Below, piece by piece: positions 35,701 through 47,036 of a stretch of DNA of 64,000 nucleotides. A program made the position numbers and the translations under genes. The stretch covers positions 18,430,601-18,494,600 of the forward strand of contig NC_066326.1 in NCBI RefSeq assembly GCF_022539315.1, given 5' to 3'. Source of the DNA: Serinus canaria. Lineage: Eukaryota; Chordata; Aves; Passeriformes; Fringillidae. The notes below the pieces were generated by a model that saw nothing but the letters and a program-made list of their open reading frames with translations, ran no database searches and was not told the origin of the DNA. The stretch's first letter is position 1. Each line of letters starts with the position of its first letter.

Positions 35701-37588
35701 TTCTAGGCTTGAGTTGTGTTTCTCCCCTCAGTGTGTGCAGAATGTTGTTTTTGAAACGATGGGGTTCAGTTTCCCAGAGTTACAACTCATGATTTTAAAT
35801 AAAAGTAACTCAGTTTTTTGTTTTCTTCTCCTGCATTTAGAGCACACTCAGCAACAAGCTGGTGTGACTGAGTCACTGCTAAGTCAGGCAAGCAGCACAA
35901 TTCTTCTGAAATTTCATTTTACTACCCAATAGCCAGCTCTGGAGTATTTTTTTTTTTTTCACTAAAGCAAATGAAGTTACATTTTTCAGCTATGTCCTAA
36001 TTGACAGGAATGTTGTGCTCAGTGGGTTTGGCTCCTTAAAATCCCATCCTGCTGCTCAGTTCTGTGATGCCACCTCCTTTTACAGCCACAGCTTTGAAGG
36101 GTTGGGAGCAGTGCCATGAAAATGCAGGGGAGGGAGAGCTCAGCCTGGGTTGTTTTCCCAGCCCCAGCCCCACTTTCAGGCTGGAGTGGCAGAACTCTGG
36201 AGAGCACTCATCCACACAATATTGGGAATCCTTTCCCAGAGTTGCATGGGATTGGCAGTGTGATTCAAGCCTTGAATTCAGCAATGAAAAGTGAGTTAGG
36301 AAACTGAATTTCCAAGGATTTTTCAAGCTCTCCAAGTGTTTGCTCCTATCCTAAACCCTCAAGTAGCTGCAGGGTTGTTTGTAGGTCTTTTTCAGGTCTT
36401 ACCCTTCCTGTTCCCTAACAGGAAATTCAGGCTCCATCCCAGGAAGCTGCTGCACTGATATTTTAGTGACATTTAGTGAATTTAGTGAAATTTAGTGAAT
36501 TTAAATTTTAGTGACATTTATTTTCACTATTTAGCTGCAAAAGGAAGGACTCAGTGCCATTCCCACAGCAAAATTCCAGGAATTCATTGAATGGGAATAT
36601 TCAGGTTTTTCACTGGATATTCAGGTACAAAGACACAGAATTGTAAGCAGGGATTGACACCACAGCACTCCTGCAGCCAGAGCAGTCAGATTTTGTAGGA
36701 TTTTTGCCTTTTTTAAAGCAATTAGAAGTTTCAGGATGGGATGCCCAGCAGTTTATGTGGACTGCAATTATTCCTGAATGCCATTCATGGGCATTTTTAC
36801 CCGTGATGAGCCTTTTCAGGGGCCAGGTATTTTCTCTTCTCTCTAAATGTATCAGCAGCTCCTTTAAACCTAACAACTTCTTAGAATTCATGCTGCCCAG
36901 TTTTTGACAAATTTGATTTCAAAGTGCTATTAATATGTATAAAAGTATGCATAAAAGTCAGAATTTTTTTAAATTTCTTTTGTACTTAGAGAAGAAACCT
37001 GGTCTTGTTTTCTCTGAGTTTGACAGGGCACTGTACAGCCAAAATTGATGAAGAGAGATTAATTTTTCATTAATTTTTGTTGATGAACCTAACATGTGTC
37101 ATCCAACAAAATGTGGATTTAGGAATACATAAAATGCGGATCTAAGAATGATTGTGAATGATTCCCACCTGCCAGCACTGATTTCCTGAGCACTGGGGGG
37201 ACACACAGGACTGGAATTCTTTTTTCCTCAGCCCCCTGCTGAGGAAAAGGCTGAGATTGGCCACATTTTCAGCCCCTCTGCATAAACCCACCAACATCAG
37301 TTTTGAAATAATTACAATTTTAGCTTCTTTTAAGAAGATTCATTGGTTCTGGAGGTGTGGCTGGCAGCACTCTCCTCCAGTGGCACCAATGCTGCCTCCC
37401 CACTAAAATCCTTGCAGGAACCACTCTCAGGTGGGTTTCTGCCTGTTCTTTGGGACAGAACTGGAACAGCACGAGCCCAGCACAGCATTTCTGCCACCAG
37501 TCCCCAATTCTTGGAGCAGAATTTCAGCTCCCACTCCCGGGAGTGAGCCCTGAGGAATGGCAGCTGCACCTTGGCAAAGAGGCTCTGG

Positions 37589-39186
37589 AAATGTGCATTA
37601 CTGGTACTGGAAATGAGCATTATTGGCAATGGGAATGTGCATTATTAGTACTGGAAATGTGCATTTCTGACACTGGAAATGAGCATTATCAGCACTGGAA
37701 ATGTGCATTATTGGCAATGGGAATGTGCATTACTGGCACTGCAAATGTGCATTATTGGCACTGGAAATGTACATTAGTGGCACTGGAAATGTGCATTACT
37801 GGCACTGCATATGTGCATTATTGGCACTGGAAATGTGGATTATTGCCATTGGAAATGTGCATTAGTGGCACTGGAAATGTGCTTTAGTGGCAGTGGAAAT
37901 GTGCATTACTGTCCATTGGAAATGTGCATTATTGGCACTGGAAATGTGCATTATTGTCCATTGGAAATGTGCATTATTGGCACTGGAAATGTGCATTACT
38001 GGCACTGCATATGTGCATTATTGGCACTGGAAATGTGCATTATTGGCCCTGGAAATGAGCATTACTGGCACTGCATATGTGCATTATAGGTACTGGAAAT
38101 GTGCATTATTGGCCCTGGAAATGAGCATTACTGGCACTGGGAATGTGCATTATAGGTACTGGAAATGTGCATTATTGTCCATTGGAAATGTGCATTATTG
38201 GCAACAGGAAATGTGCATTATTGGCACTGGAAATGTGCATTATTGGCACTGGAAATGTGCATTACTGTATATTGGAAATGTGCATTAAGGCACTGGAAAT
38301 GTGCATTAAGGCACTGGAAATGTGCATTAGTGGTACTGGAAATGTGTATTTTTGTATATTGGAAATGTGCATTATTAGCACTGGAAATGTGCATTACTGT
38401 ATATTGGAAATGTGCATTACAGGGCACTGGCAATGTGCATTATTGTCCATTGGAAATGTGCATTATTGTCAGTGGAATGTGCATTATTGGCACTGGAACT
38501 GTGCATTATTGGCACTGGGAATGTGCATTACTGTATATTGGAAATGTGCATTAAGGCACTGGAAATGTGCATTAAGGCACTGGAAATGTGCATTAGTGGT
38601 ACTGGAAATGTGTATTTTTGTATATTGGAAATGTGCATTATTAGCACTGGAAATGTGCATTACTGTATATTGGAAATGTGCATTACAGGCACTGGAAATG
38701 TGCATTATTGCCATTGGAAATGTGCATTACAGGCACTGGAAATGTGCATTAGTGGTACTGGAAATGTGCATTACAGGCTTGAGAAATGTGCATTAGCGGC
38801 ACTGGAAATGTGCATTATTAGCACTGGAAATGAGCATTACTGGCACTGGGAATGTGCATTATAGGTACTGGAAATGTGCATTATTGCCATTGGAAATGTG
38901 CATTATTGGCAACAGGAATGTGCATTATTGCCATTGGAAATGTGCATTATTAGCACTGGAAATGTGCATTATTGGCAACAGGAATGTGCATTATTGGCAC
39001 GGGAAATGTGCATTATTAGCACTGGAAATGAGCATTACTGGCACTGGGAATGTGCATTATAGGTACTGGAAATGTGCATTATTGCCATTGGAAATGTGCA
39101 TTATTGCCATTGGAAATGTGCATTATTGCCATTGGAAATGTGCATTATTAGCACTGGAAATGAGCATTACTGGCACTGGGAATGTC
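37589..39186. repeat. 22-bp minisatellite, about 72 copies, with higher-order repeats
   Basis: The unit is GGAAATGTGCATTATTGGCA plus CT, with ATTACTGTATATT, CATTATTGTCCATT and TTAAGGCACT variants. A block of about 160 bp at 38264-38413 recurs at about 38528-38690, and a second block near 38820 recurs near 39010, so whole strings of variants were amplified together. Several long open frames (up to 217 residues, MCIIGTGNVHYWHWKCALL type) arise because stops are absent from common variants; 22 bp cycles all three frames. Confidence 0.95.
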
Positions 39187-39698
39187 GCTGCCAATATAAC
39201 ACAATGAAACAACACTAAAACATTGCATTTCACTGCTCACCTTTCTCTCCTCACTTGGAGCAAGCACCATCCCTGTTTCCAGTGCATCCCCAAAACTGAT
39301 TTTTCCCACCAGGCAGAAATTACCTCTTACCCAATAATGTTCAAATCAATCCAACCCAGCACAAAGCTGGATGTTACATGGCACAGAGGCAAAACTGGGG
39401 GACACTGAGCCACAAAGGTTTTCATTTGAAACTCAGCAGTGAAGAAATGGCATTTTGTGATTATCTCCCAGAAGAGCTGACTCTGAAAACCTAATTCTGG
39501 CATATTTAAAGACAATTTGCACTGTTATGTTTAGATGTGATTAAAATTTAATATATCATCTGGCACATCTTTACAGTGCTTGATCTCCGTGATCCTGGGA
39601 GATTTTAATGGGCTGAAAATGCTGCCAAGCTCCAGCTGTAAAGTTTCCATCCTATTTTGAAATGTGCCACTCTTCTCCAAAGCTGCACAACTTCTGAA

Positions 39699-39841
39699 GC
39701 TATATCTATGTCATCTATATCTATATCTATATCTATCATCTATATCTATCTATATCTATATCATCTATATCTATATCTATATCTATATCTATCTATCTAT
39801 ATCTATATCATCTATATCTATATGTATATCTATATCTATGT
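39699..39841. repeat. ATCTAT-type microsatellite
   Basis: Runs of ATCTATATCTAT with occasional TATC insertions. Confidence 0.95.
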
Positions 39842-40689
39842 ATTCAAGACCTGTTAGTCATTGCTGTTCAGTAAAAATTTTCAATATATTTTTAAGAAAA
39901 AACAATAATTAGACAGTTGAAATCAGAAAGAATACAAACAGCTTTGAAGGGAACTGGTGTTACACAGCTAAGAAATGTGAAGTATTTACGTATTTCTCCT
40001 ACTGTCCAAAAAATAGCCCAAGGGGAAAATCCAACATGAATTTAAAGTGCCAGGCTTCAGAAAGGAATCAGTGCTGCCCACAGCCCATTTCTGCCTCCAG
40101 ATTGCCTGACCTGAAGCTCAAATTGGTCCAGCATTGAGGCCAGGATGACAAATTCAGTGGCAAAAAGGAAATCTGTTACCTTGGCACTATCTGGTAAACT
40201 CAACTGCATCCGTGTTTCTCTCCAAAAAAGGCAATTATCCAAAGAGTTTCATGTGCTGGCTTGGCACTCCAGAGCCTCACTACTGACTTTGTTATCCAGC
40301 ACCTCCTCCCACACTTTTGTGAGGAGAAAAACTGGGCATTGTGGTCAGCACTGCTAATTAACATGGACATCTGTTTAATTAAACCCCTCCATTCCCAGGG
40401 CAAGTCCTCTGGGAAAGCAGAGGTGTTTGCTGGGGCTGGAGGAGCTCAGCACATTTTAGGAGTGCCTCAGCAGCCCTTAGAGAAGCACAAGAGGGATCTT
40501 GTATCTCTGGTTTTGTGTAAAAGGTGTGGATCTCCTGGTGCCAGGCACTTCCCACAAAGGAGGAGTTAAATTAAAAACTACTGAGAAGCTCATGACAATT
40601 TCTCCAACCTGTCCTGTGGGAATCAGAAAAACAGAAACTTCCACAGACACTGAAGGGTTTGGTCTGCAGCCTTGGGAGAAGCTTGGATT

Positions 40690-41090
40690 GATGTAAAAAC
40701 ACAATGCACAGATATTAAGCAGGGAAACCATAAACTTATGTTTCTATGGTTGTAAGAAAATGCCTTAAGTAAGTGAGCAGCTGTCCTGATGAGATGGTGA
40801 AGGGTTTGTAGTGTAGGGTGGGGCTGTATGGGTGAGCTGAGGGTTCAGAAGTTATAACAGAAGCATTTGTGTGCATGTGAGACAGAAGCCATTGGACAAA
40901 AGTATCCACAGTGCAGCAGAAGTGAGTGAAGGTGATGGGTTAGAAAGGCAAAATAAACCCTGAGGCAGCTGTGCATTGGGTTAGAAAGTTCTGCATTGCC
41001 TTGTAACAAAGAACCTGGGACTGCTCCTGAGCTGTGGCTGAATGCCTGCTCCTCTGAACTCTCACAGCCCCTGAGACTGATGTTTGTCTG
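40690..41090. mobile_element. Possible degraded LTR
   Basis: The layout (AAGCAGGGAAACCATAAAC, ...GATGAGATGGTGAAGGG, GCAAAATAAACCCTGAGG, then AACTCTCACAGCCCCTGAG) resembles a passerine ERV LTR with an AATAAA signal near its 3' part. Ends and target-site duplication are not clear. Confidence 0.35.
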
Positions 41091-41856
41091 AGCTATAAAT
41101 TGTTTTTAGCTTGAAAATAGTCCCCCCTTTGTTATTATCAGTGCTACTGATGCTGTACAAAATCACATCCCCTGAAGGCTCTGAGGGAAGATGAACAGAT
41201 GCAGGGTCAGGGAGATGGCAGGACTGGCACAGCAGCCCTGATGTGCCAAATCCCACAGTCCTTCCCAACCTCAGCCCTTGCAGGCCTCTCCACCCATCCC
41301 TGATTTTGGGCAGGACCAGGAGCTCTCCCTGATCCAGCTCTGTCAGACATCCCCTGATCTCTCTCGGGTTCTGTGCTGCCTCTGGGCATGCAGAGCCACA
41401 AATGGCAGTGAAGGACAAAGTGTCCCAGCACCAATCATCTTAACAAAAGGCAAAGCAAAAGAGCTGTCCAGACTTAATTAATTTCTGTGCTTGTTTTTCC
41501 TTGGATCTCTCAGAAATGCTGCTGCTGAGTGGCTTCACACATTCAGTTGGAGGTTCAGTGAATGTCAATTCAATCCCTCCACCTCCATCATAGAGGAAAT
41601 TAAAAATATTGCCTTTACATGGTGGCTGAAGGACATGGGGTGGTTGGTAGCTCCACGAGCAAGTCTGAGACTTTGTCTCTGGTTTTCCTGCAGAGTTTTG
41701 GGTCAGGGCATCTCTATTTTAATAAGATGTGCTAGGAAATCGTCTGAGGGAGTCCTTGGCTGGGTTTGTGGCTCGATAGAATGAGCTTAATGAACTAATC
41801 AATTTAATAACTGAAGAACTGGAACAGCCTCAGCACACAGCCGGGAGCCAGGTGGC

Positions 41857-41936
41857 CACAGGTGTGTCCCCAAGGGCACAGGTGTGTCCCCAAGGGCAGA
41901 GGTGTGTCCCCAAGGGCAGAGGTGTGTCCCCAGGCA
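41857..41936. repeat. About 20-bp repeat, 4 copies
   Basis: Copies of AGGTGTGTCCCCAAGGGCA in tandem, ending in CCCCAGGCAGC. Confidence 0.9.
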
Positions 41937-42212
41937 GCTGTGGAGGCACAGCCCCAGTTCCCAGGGGATGAGCAGTGCCTGGCCAGGGCTGCAGCCCGGG
42001 GTGCCCCTTCCTGCCAGGCACAGCTCCTCTCCTGGGCACAAAGGCTGCTGGCACCGGCCTGGGGGAGCTGCTCTGCCAAGCTGCTCCCTGGAGCTTCCTC
42101 CCACACAGGACAGGCAGCTCCACTGCAGCTCTTCCAAGGGGTTTCACTCCTTTATTCAAAATGTTGTGGCCAAAGATTCTCCAGGAATTCAGCCATGAGC
42201 GCCCAGAGCAGG

Positions 42213-42261
<49 letters not shown>
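42213..42261. repeat. GT dinucleotide microsatellite
   Basis: A (GT)n run of about 24 repeats, Z-DNA prone. Confidence 0.97.
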
Positions 42262-42262
<1 letters not shown>

Positions 42263-43793
42263 ATGCAAATGTACACACAAAAATATGTGTGCACTTCTTG
42301 GGATGAAGAATTCCCTTCATTTCCCACTTTGTGATGTACAGAAATGGTATTTTAAAAGTATAAACAGTGAACAAAGGGATCCTTGACATAAACATCCCTC
42401 AGCCAAAAGAGGAAGTTTACTTGGATAGGAATATTTATAGGAGTGAGAGCTTGAGCAACAAGTCCAAACATTGTAACATAAAACTATGGGAAGTATTTAA
42501 ATAAAAAGTAGCATGATGTAGTAGAAAAGCCAAAAGCAGCATGATGTAGTTCCTGTTTGTAAAATACATCTAAGAAATGAGTAAGTATTAATTTGTATCA
42601 TCAGGATGGCTTCCCTGTGAATGAAATTATTCATTAAGGTGGCCCATAATGAATATTTTGAGTTTCCTCTATGCTTTAAAATTGTTAATTTTGGATAATT
42701 TTTACATGAAGCCTGTTGAAAAGCTGTCACTCTCTCGTGCACAGTTCATATTTAGTTGTAGCACAACTTTTATTTCCTTTCACTCCTTAAACACCCCCGA
42801 GTGTGCAGTGCCTGGTGGAGGCACCTCCACCAAAGGGATTGCTGAACATGGGCAGATTAAAAACCAATTTAGCTGATGGCCACAAACAGAGCTCAGAGTT
42901 TGTCATGGCCACAAAGATTTTCTGTCAGGGCATAAAAGCAATGAATCAGTATGCAGAAGGTATTGCCTGCCCCATAGAGATGCTAATTCTGTGGCACTTT
43001 GGAAACTCATGTTCTACATTTACTGTTCACACCCCATGGAAGCTAACCAGCCTTAGCCTGAGCTAATGAAATCAAAAGGCTGCAAAATGTCACATTTTCT
43101 CAAAATGTCACACTTTCTCATCCCCCTGCAGCCTAATTTTGGGATCTTTAGGCTCTTTCCATGAGTTGTTTGACAACCGTGGGGCTGCCTGGCTGTCATG
43201 AGGCACAATTGCCCCAAAGCTGGAGAGTTATGTTCACACAGAGCTGCTGCAGCCACTTTATCTGCACAAAATAAAGGGCCCATCAGCCTCCTGCTCCAGA
43301 AAATGACAGAAAACCCCAAGAATAAATTAAAGAAAGTTTAGAATAGCAGAACAAAGCTCAAAAGTTTCAGCAAGTTACCACTGGGGACTTATATTTTGTT
43401 TTTTGGGTGTTTTGTTTTGTTTTGGTTTTGGTTTTTTTTTCCCCTGAAGTGCTATAAAAATATCTGTATGAGCAGATACAGATTACAGATTACTACACAT
43501 TACAGGCATGTTTAGATAGAATATTTTTTACATAGCAGATACTGCTGTATATTAGCAGTAGATATCTGAAAGCTCAGCTATTTTCTAAGTTAGGACCTAA
43601 GCCACAAATATATAAAATAGATATTATATATAAAATATATAACACATATAAAGTATAGAAATATCTGTTATATACAATAGATATAAAATATATAAAAGAT
43701 AATGCATAAATTATATAAATATACGTGAAGGATAAAAATACATTAATAAAAATGCATATAGAATTTAGAAATGTAATTATAGATAATATTTAT

Positions 43794-44045
43794 AATATGA
43801 AATGGGATATATAGAAATAGATATGGAGATAGATGATAAATAGATAGATAGATAGATTTATAGATAGATAGATAGATAGTAGATAGATAGATAGATAGAT
43901 AGATGGATAGATAGATGGATAGATAGATTTATAGATAGATAGATAGATAGACAGATAGATAGATAGATTTATAGATAGATATAATGGATATATATCTAGA
44001 TAGATGATCTATAGATATAGATATAAACTAGATATAAAATATATA
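43794..44045. repeat. TAGA-type microsatellite cluster next to TIMP4 exon 1
   Basis: Interrupted (TAGA)n with ATTTATAGATAGA and GATGGATAGA variants, preceded by a long AT-rich tract. It ends about 215 bp inside intron 1 from TIMP4 exon 1 and abuts the CpG island. Confidence 0.95.
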
Positions 44046-44258
44046 AAACCACATTAAAAATAAATAAAAAGCCACTCTCCAACCCAGCAATCCCAGCCAT
44101 TTATAAGCACGAACCCCTCCTGGCAGGGCGCGGGAAGCAGAGCAAGCCCTGCCATCAATTCCCCCGCGCTCGGGGCAGTGCAGCCCAGCTGCCAGCAGCC
44201 CTGTCCCCCGTCCCCGCTGCAGAAGAGCCCCGCGGAGGCTCCGCGGCCGCGGACTCAC

Positions 44259-44415
44259 CGAGCGCAGCATCGCACAGCAGCTGCTGCGGGTGCGCGGGCG
44301 CGCAGCTGCAGCCGGACACGGCGGCGGGCAGAGCCCACAGCGCCAGCGCCAGCACCAGCGCTGCCCCTCGGCTCCCGGGGCTCCTCCCGGGGCTCCCGCT
44401 GCCCGCTCGGCTCAT
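44259..44415 (-). CDS. TIMP4: TIMP4 exon 1: signal peptide and mature N terminus
   Basis: A 157 bp coding part ends in donor CTCG|GTGAGT (52 codons plus one base). The start at 44415 gives MSRAGSGSPG followed by a hydrophobic stretch (AALVLALALWALPAAVSG), then CSCAPAHPQQLLCDAAL. Cleavage is expected just before the first Cys, whose free amino group and carbonyl chelate the catalytic zinc of the metalloproteinase in known TIMP complexes. An in-frame ATG at 44571 would add 52 residues in front of the signal sequence. It lies upstream of the predicted cap site and no ATG occurs between that site and 44415, so 44415 is preferred. The exon is GC-rich and lies in a CpG island. Confidence 0.97.
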
Positions 44416-44553
44416 GCTCCGCACGGGGGAAAGGCTCGGCCGCGCTGGGATGCTCGGGATGCCCGCGGATGCTCGGGATGCCCGGGGATGCTCGGGATGC
44501 TCGGGATGCTCGCCCCGCGCCGCTCGCTCCGAGCGCTGCCGGTGCTCGCTGCC
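44416..44553 (-). other. TIMP4: Predicted TIMP4 5' UTR
   Basis: This segment lies between the start codon and a cap site placed about 28 bp below the TATA-like box. It contains no ATG on the minus strand, is very GC-rich, and carries a short tandem array of GAGCATCCC-type units at about 44449-44512. The cap site is inferred from box spacing only. Confidence 0.5.
44449..44512 (-). repeat. Short GC-rich tandem repeat in TIMP4 5' UTR
   Basis: Units of 9-12 bp based on GAGCATCCC with GGGCATCCC and GAGCATCCGC variants on the minus strand, about six copies. It adds no upstream ATG. Confidence 0.85.
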
Positions 44554-44580
44554 TCCAAAGCAGCCGGACATGGGACCCTC

Positions 44581-44588
44581 TTATTTAT
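44581..44588 (-). promoter_or_regulatory. TIMP4: TATA-like box of TIMP4
   Basis: On the minus strand the sequence is CCATAAATAAGAGGG. It sits 165 bp upstream of the ATG and is the only AT-rich patch in the CpG island. A cap site about 25-30 bp downstream (near 44553) is expected. Confidence 0.6.
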
Positions 44589-44639
44589 GGCCCCGGCGCC
44601 GAGCCCCGGCTCCGCCTTCCCGCGCTTCCCAGCTCGTTT

Positions 44640-44644
44640 ATTGG
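44640..44644 (-). promoter_or_regulatory. TIMP4: CCAAT box of TIMP4
   Basis: On the minus strand the sequence is GTCACCAATAAACG. It lies about 55 bp upstream of the TATA-like box, about -90 relative to the predicted cap site, which is the classic spacing for NF-Y sites. A GC-box-like GGGAAGGCGGAGCC lies between the two (about 44608-44622). Confidence 0.5.
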
Positions 44645-44990
44645 TGACATCGGCCCGAAGAAGCTCGGGAGTGCAAATGGTAATCGCCAGAAGCTCCCTC
44701 CTAAACGGCTTTTGCGCGGATCTGAAACGGATTTTCGGAGCGTTTTATTTCCTCCGAGTGAGTTCGCGTCCAGTTTGGATTTTAAAGCCAGCCCTGCGAT
44801 CTTATTTTGGGCAAGTAATCATAGCTGTCCTGTTTGGAGCTCCCGATCTTGCCCTGCCCTTCTGGGCGCTTTCCTGAGCTGCCGTCCCCGTCCGAGGCTG
44901 GACAGAACTTCATTCATGGGAAGGAAACCTCTCAAAGCGCTGCTTGTGAGCCCCCAGCGTCGCTGGCTACAGGGAATAACCGATTGCCAA

Positions 44991-46615
44991 TCAAAGCCGC
45001 CATAAAAGGCCTTTTAAACGGAATTATTTCATGGCAGGTTTAATTTCGAATAGCAAGGAAAAGTATCCCAGCGGTTTTGGAGGCATAGCCCTTTCCCTGC
45101 ATTCCTTGTTAATGCAAATCCTGCTCAGAGCAGATCTGTGCCCGCATTTCCTGGCTGATGTTGGGAGTGGAATTCAGTGGAATAAATGCAGAGCTCAGAA
45201 ATCCTTTTCACCCTCAGAGCTTTGGTCGCTGTGGCAATCTGGGTGTGTGTAACCTGTGGGCACCCTCTTTTTGTGAAATAAAACTGTTCCATGAGGAAGC
45301 AACCCAAGGTTTGATTAGAGAGTAAAAAAGAACATCTCTGGATTGGCATGCAGGACATGGCTGCTTAAACAATTCTGTCGTTTGTCACAACCCAAATCAA
45401 GCCTAGGAACTGAAAATTCATCAACATGACCTGAACCATTCCAATCCAGGCTCATGAAAATGCATTTTGTTGAGGCTGAGGTTTAGGTGTGCCCAGAGCA
45501 GCTTGTTACCTTTAGAGAGAAGTGTACATGTGTTACAGCAGCAGATTTATTTCATTTCTGAACAGTTATACAAATATTAGTGCTCTGATTATTTTTCTTT
45601 TCAATTCCCATCCCCCTCAAGACACACTCTGTCTGTTAGAAAAAAAACCCACAAATATTCAGAATTATTAGAATTGGGTCTAGCTTTTAGCCTTTAGATC
45701 CACACCAAACACTGAGCCAGGAATCCTGTACAAAATGTCCTGATTTCATGCAGCCACACTTGGATTTTTTTACTTTTCCAGTCTAAAGTTTTGGCTTCAA
45801 ATCATAAGGCTGGATCCCAGCCCAGGACTAACACCTGAAAATAATTTAGACCTGTTAACATCTCTGTTCTTACCCAGGAGAAATGGGCTTCTTTCATGTG
45901 AGGGGAGGGATGAGAAGGGCTGGAAGCTTGCAGGGAGTTCCAGCTGCAGGGAGGCAGGAAAACCCCCAGGCAGGGCTGCCAGGGGCTGGGGTCAGCCCCT
46001 TTGGCACTGGAATTCCCACTCTCAGACTGGGAAGTGATGAAGGAGTTAATTGGGAGCCATTGATGGGTTTCCATCACAGGGCTGCTGTTATAGATGATCT
46101 AAATAGATCAAATTGATCAAATTCAATATCAAATTGAATTCACAAAATTCAAATTATAAAGAAATATGGGGGGGCAAACACTCTTCTCTACTGGTCCCTA
46201 AGGCACATTTTGTCCAGGATTCTCCAGAACAACACCTCCAGCCATGTCCTGGGTGTCCTAAAGACTTTCCTAAATAGTACAATCAAATTAATTACATAAT
46301 CAATAGTGCCCACCAACAGCAGTGTGGGCATTAATTACCATCCTTACTTGTCTCTAACAGCCCCCAGAGCCCTGCACTAAACCCCCTGGGCTGCTGCTGT
46401 TGGGTGATGAGCCCAGAGTTTGGGAGGTTTGCTCTCTGGAGGTGGCAGGTGACAGGGGAATGAATGAGGCCATCACCCTGAGAGCTCGCTGGGGAGGGGC
46501 AGCTCTGCCCCGGGGCCTTCCTGCCCTTCCCACTGCCCACCCCTCCTCTCCCCTCAGCCTCTGGCTGCAGGAGACACCAGGGCTGGGGAGAAATCAGGGC
46601 TGGGCATAAAACAGG
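44991..46615. other. SYN2 intron upstream of TIMP4, no gene seen
   Basis: Gives way from the CpG island to ordinary intron. A cluster of TCAAATTGA-type short repeats lies at about 46098-46160. Distal TIMP4 control elements may lie here but cannot be named from sequence. Confidence 0.5.
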
Positions 46616-47036
46616 AATTCAGGAGAAACCAGGGCTGGGGAGAAACCAGGGCTGCAGGAACACCCAGGGCTGAGGATAACCATGGGCTGAGGATAACCCA
46701 GGGCTGGGGATAAACCAGGGCTGCAGGAAAACCCAGGATTCTAGGTAACCCAGGATTCTAGGATAACCCAGGATTCTAGGATAACCCAAGATTCTAGGGT
46801 AACCCAGGATTCTGGGGTAACCCAGGATTGTAGGGTAACCCAGGATTCTAGGGTAACCCAGGATTCTAGGGTAACCCAGGGCTGGGGTAACCCAGGATTC
46901 TAGGATAACCCAGGATTCTAGGGTAACCCAGGATTGTAGGGTAACCCAGGATTGTGGGGATAACCCAGGATTCTAGGATAACCCAGGATTCTAGGATAAC
47001 CCAGGATTCTGGGGTAACCCAGGGCTGGGGATAACC
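46616..47036. repeat. 18-19-bp minisatellite (AACCCAGGATTCTAGG)
   Basis: About 20 copies of TAACCCAGGATTCTAGGA or GGGT variants. The left edge is made of more diverged AACCAGGGCTGGGGA units. On the minus strand it reads as GYPRILGYP-type peptide repeats, not a gene. Confidence 0.93.

Larger units (their letters stand above)
30148..37588. other. TIMP4 intron 1, no gene seen
   Basis: Long unique-looking stretch. Small repeats seen are AATAATAGAATAGAATTTAG (about 30630-30690), CTGTCC hexamers (about 30796-30831), four copies of ATAAACCACCTAGA (about 31223-31276) and TTTAGTGAA units (about 36463-36520). Two perfect hairpins lie at 32249-32278 and 32750-32775. No coding exon recognised. Confidence 0.5.
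39187..44109. other. TIMP4 intron 1, distal part, microsatellite-rich, no gene seen
   Basis: Contains the microsatellites listed separately, a possible LTR at about 40690-41090, a short duplication AGCATGATGTAGT near 42510-42550 and an AT-rich tract at 43580-44045. No exon recognised. Confidence 0.55.
15212..44415 (-). other. TIMP4: TIMP4 gene, complete coding span, nested antisense in a SYN2 intron
   Basis: Metalloproteinase inhibitor 4 is a secreted inhibitor of matrix metalloproteinases. Five coding exons (157, 98, 115, 125 and 198 bp) join in phase into 690 coding bases plus stop, 230 residues. The predicted signal peptide is about residues 1-35, leaving a 195-residue mature chain that begins CSCAPAHPQQ, the same mature length as mammalian TIMP4. 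All 12 family cysteines are present, in the pattern C-x-C at the mature N terminus, then C13, SLC, HLC, CGC, TTC, VPC, NEC, YAC and GTC. No N-glycosylation sequon is seen. Exon phases match the TIMP family. Exon 2 wording (RAKISSEKVVPASDDP) and VKLEANNKKQYLLTG favour TIMP4 over TIMP2 or TIMP3. The gene starts from its own CpG-rich promoter at about 44550. Confidence 0.98.
44110..44990. promoter_or_regulatory. CpG island over TIMP4 exon 1
   Basis: CpG dinucleotides are dense here and scarce in the flanking introns. The island covers exon 1, the predicted promoter and about 400 bp upstream. Beyond the TATA and CCAAT boxes it holds GC-rich stretches, and another ATTGG/CCAAT motif lies at about 44987-44992. 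A 275-residue open frame on the + strand here is a by-product of the high GC and few stops, not a gene. The boundaries are by eye. Confidence 0.75.

Noticed and set aside
37357..39207. Long + strand frames of 125-217 residues with CIIGTGNVHYWHWK repeats
   Set aside because: They are translations of a 22 bp minisatellite; all three frames give similar peptides and there is no start context or known domain.
44416..44571. Upstream in-frame ATG at 44571 as TIMP4 start
   Set aside because: It would place 52 charged residues before the signal peptide and lies upstream of the predicted cap site; the start at 44415 gives a normal secretory signal.
44178..45005. 275-residue + strand frame opposite TIMP4 exon 1
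   Set aside because: GC-rich CpG island with few stop codons; the real exon is on the other strand and the frame has no known domain.
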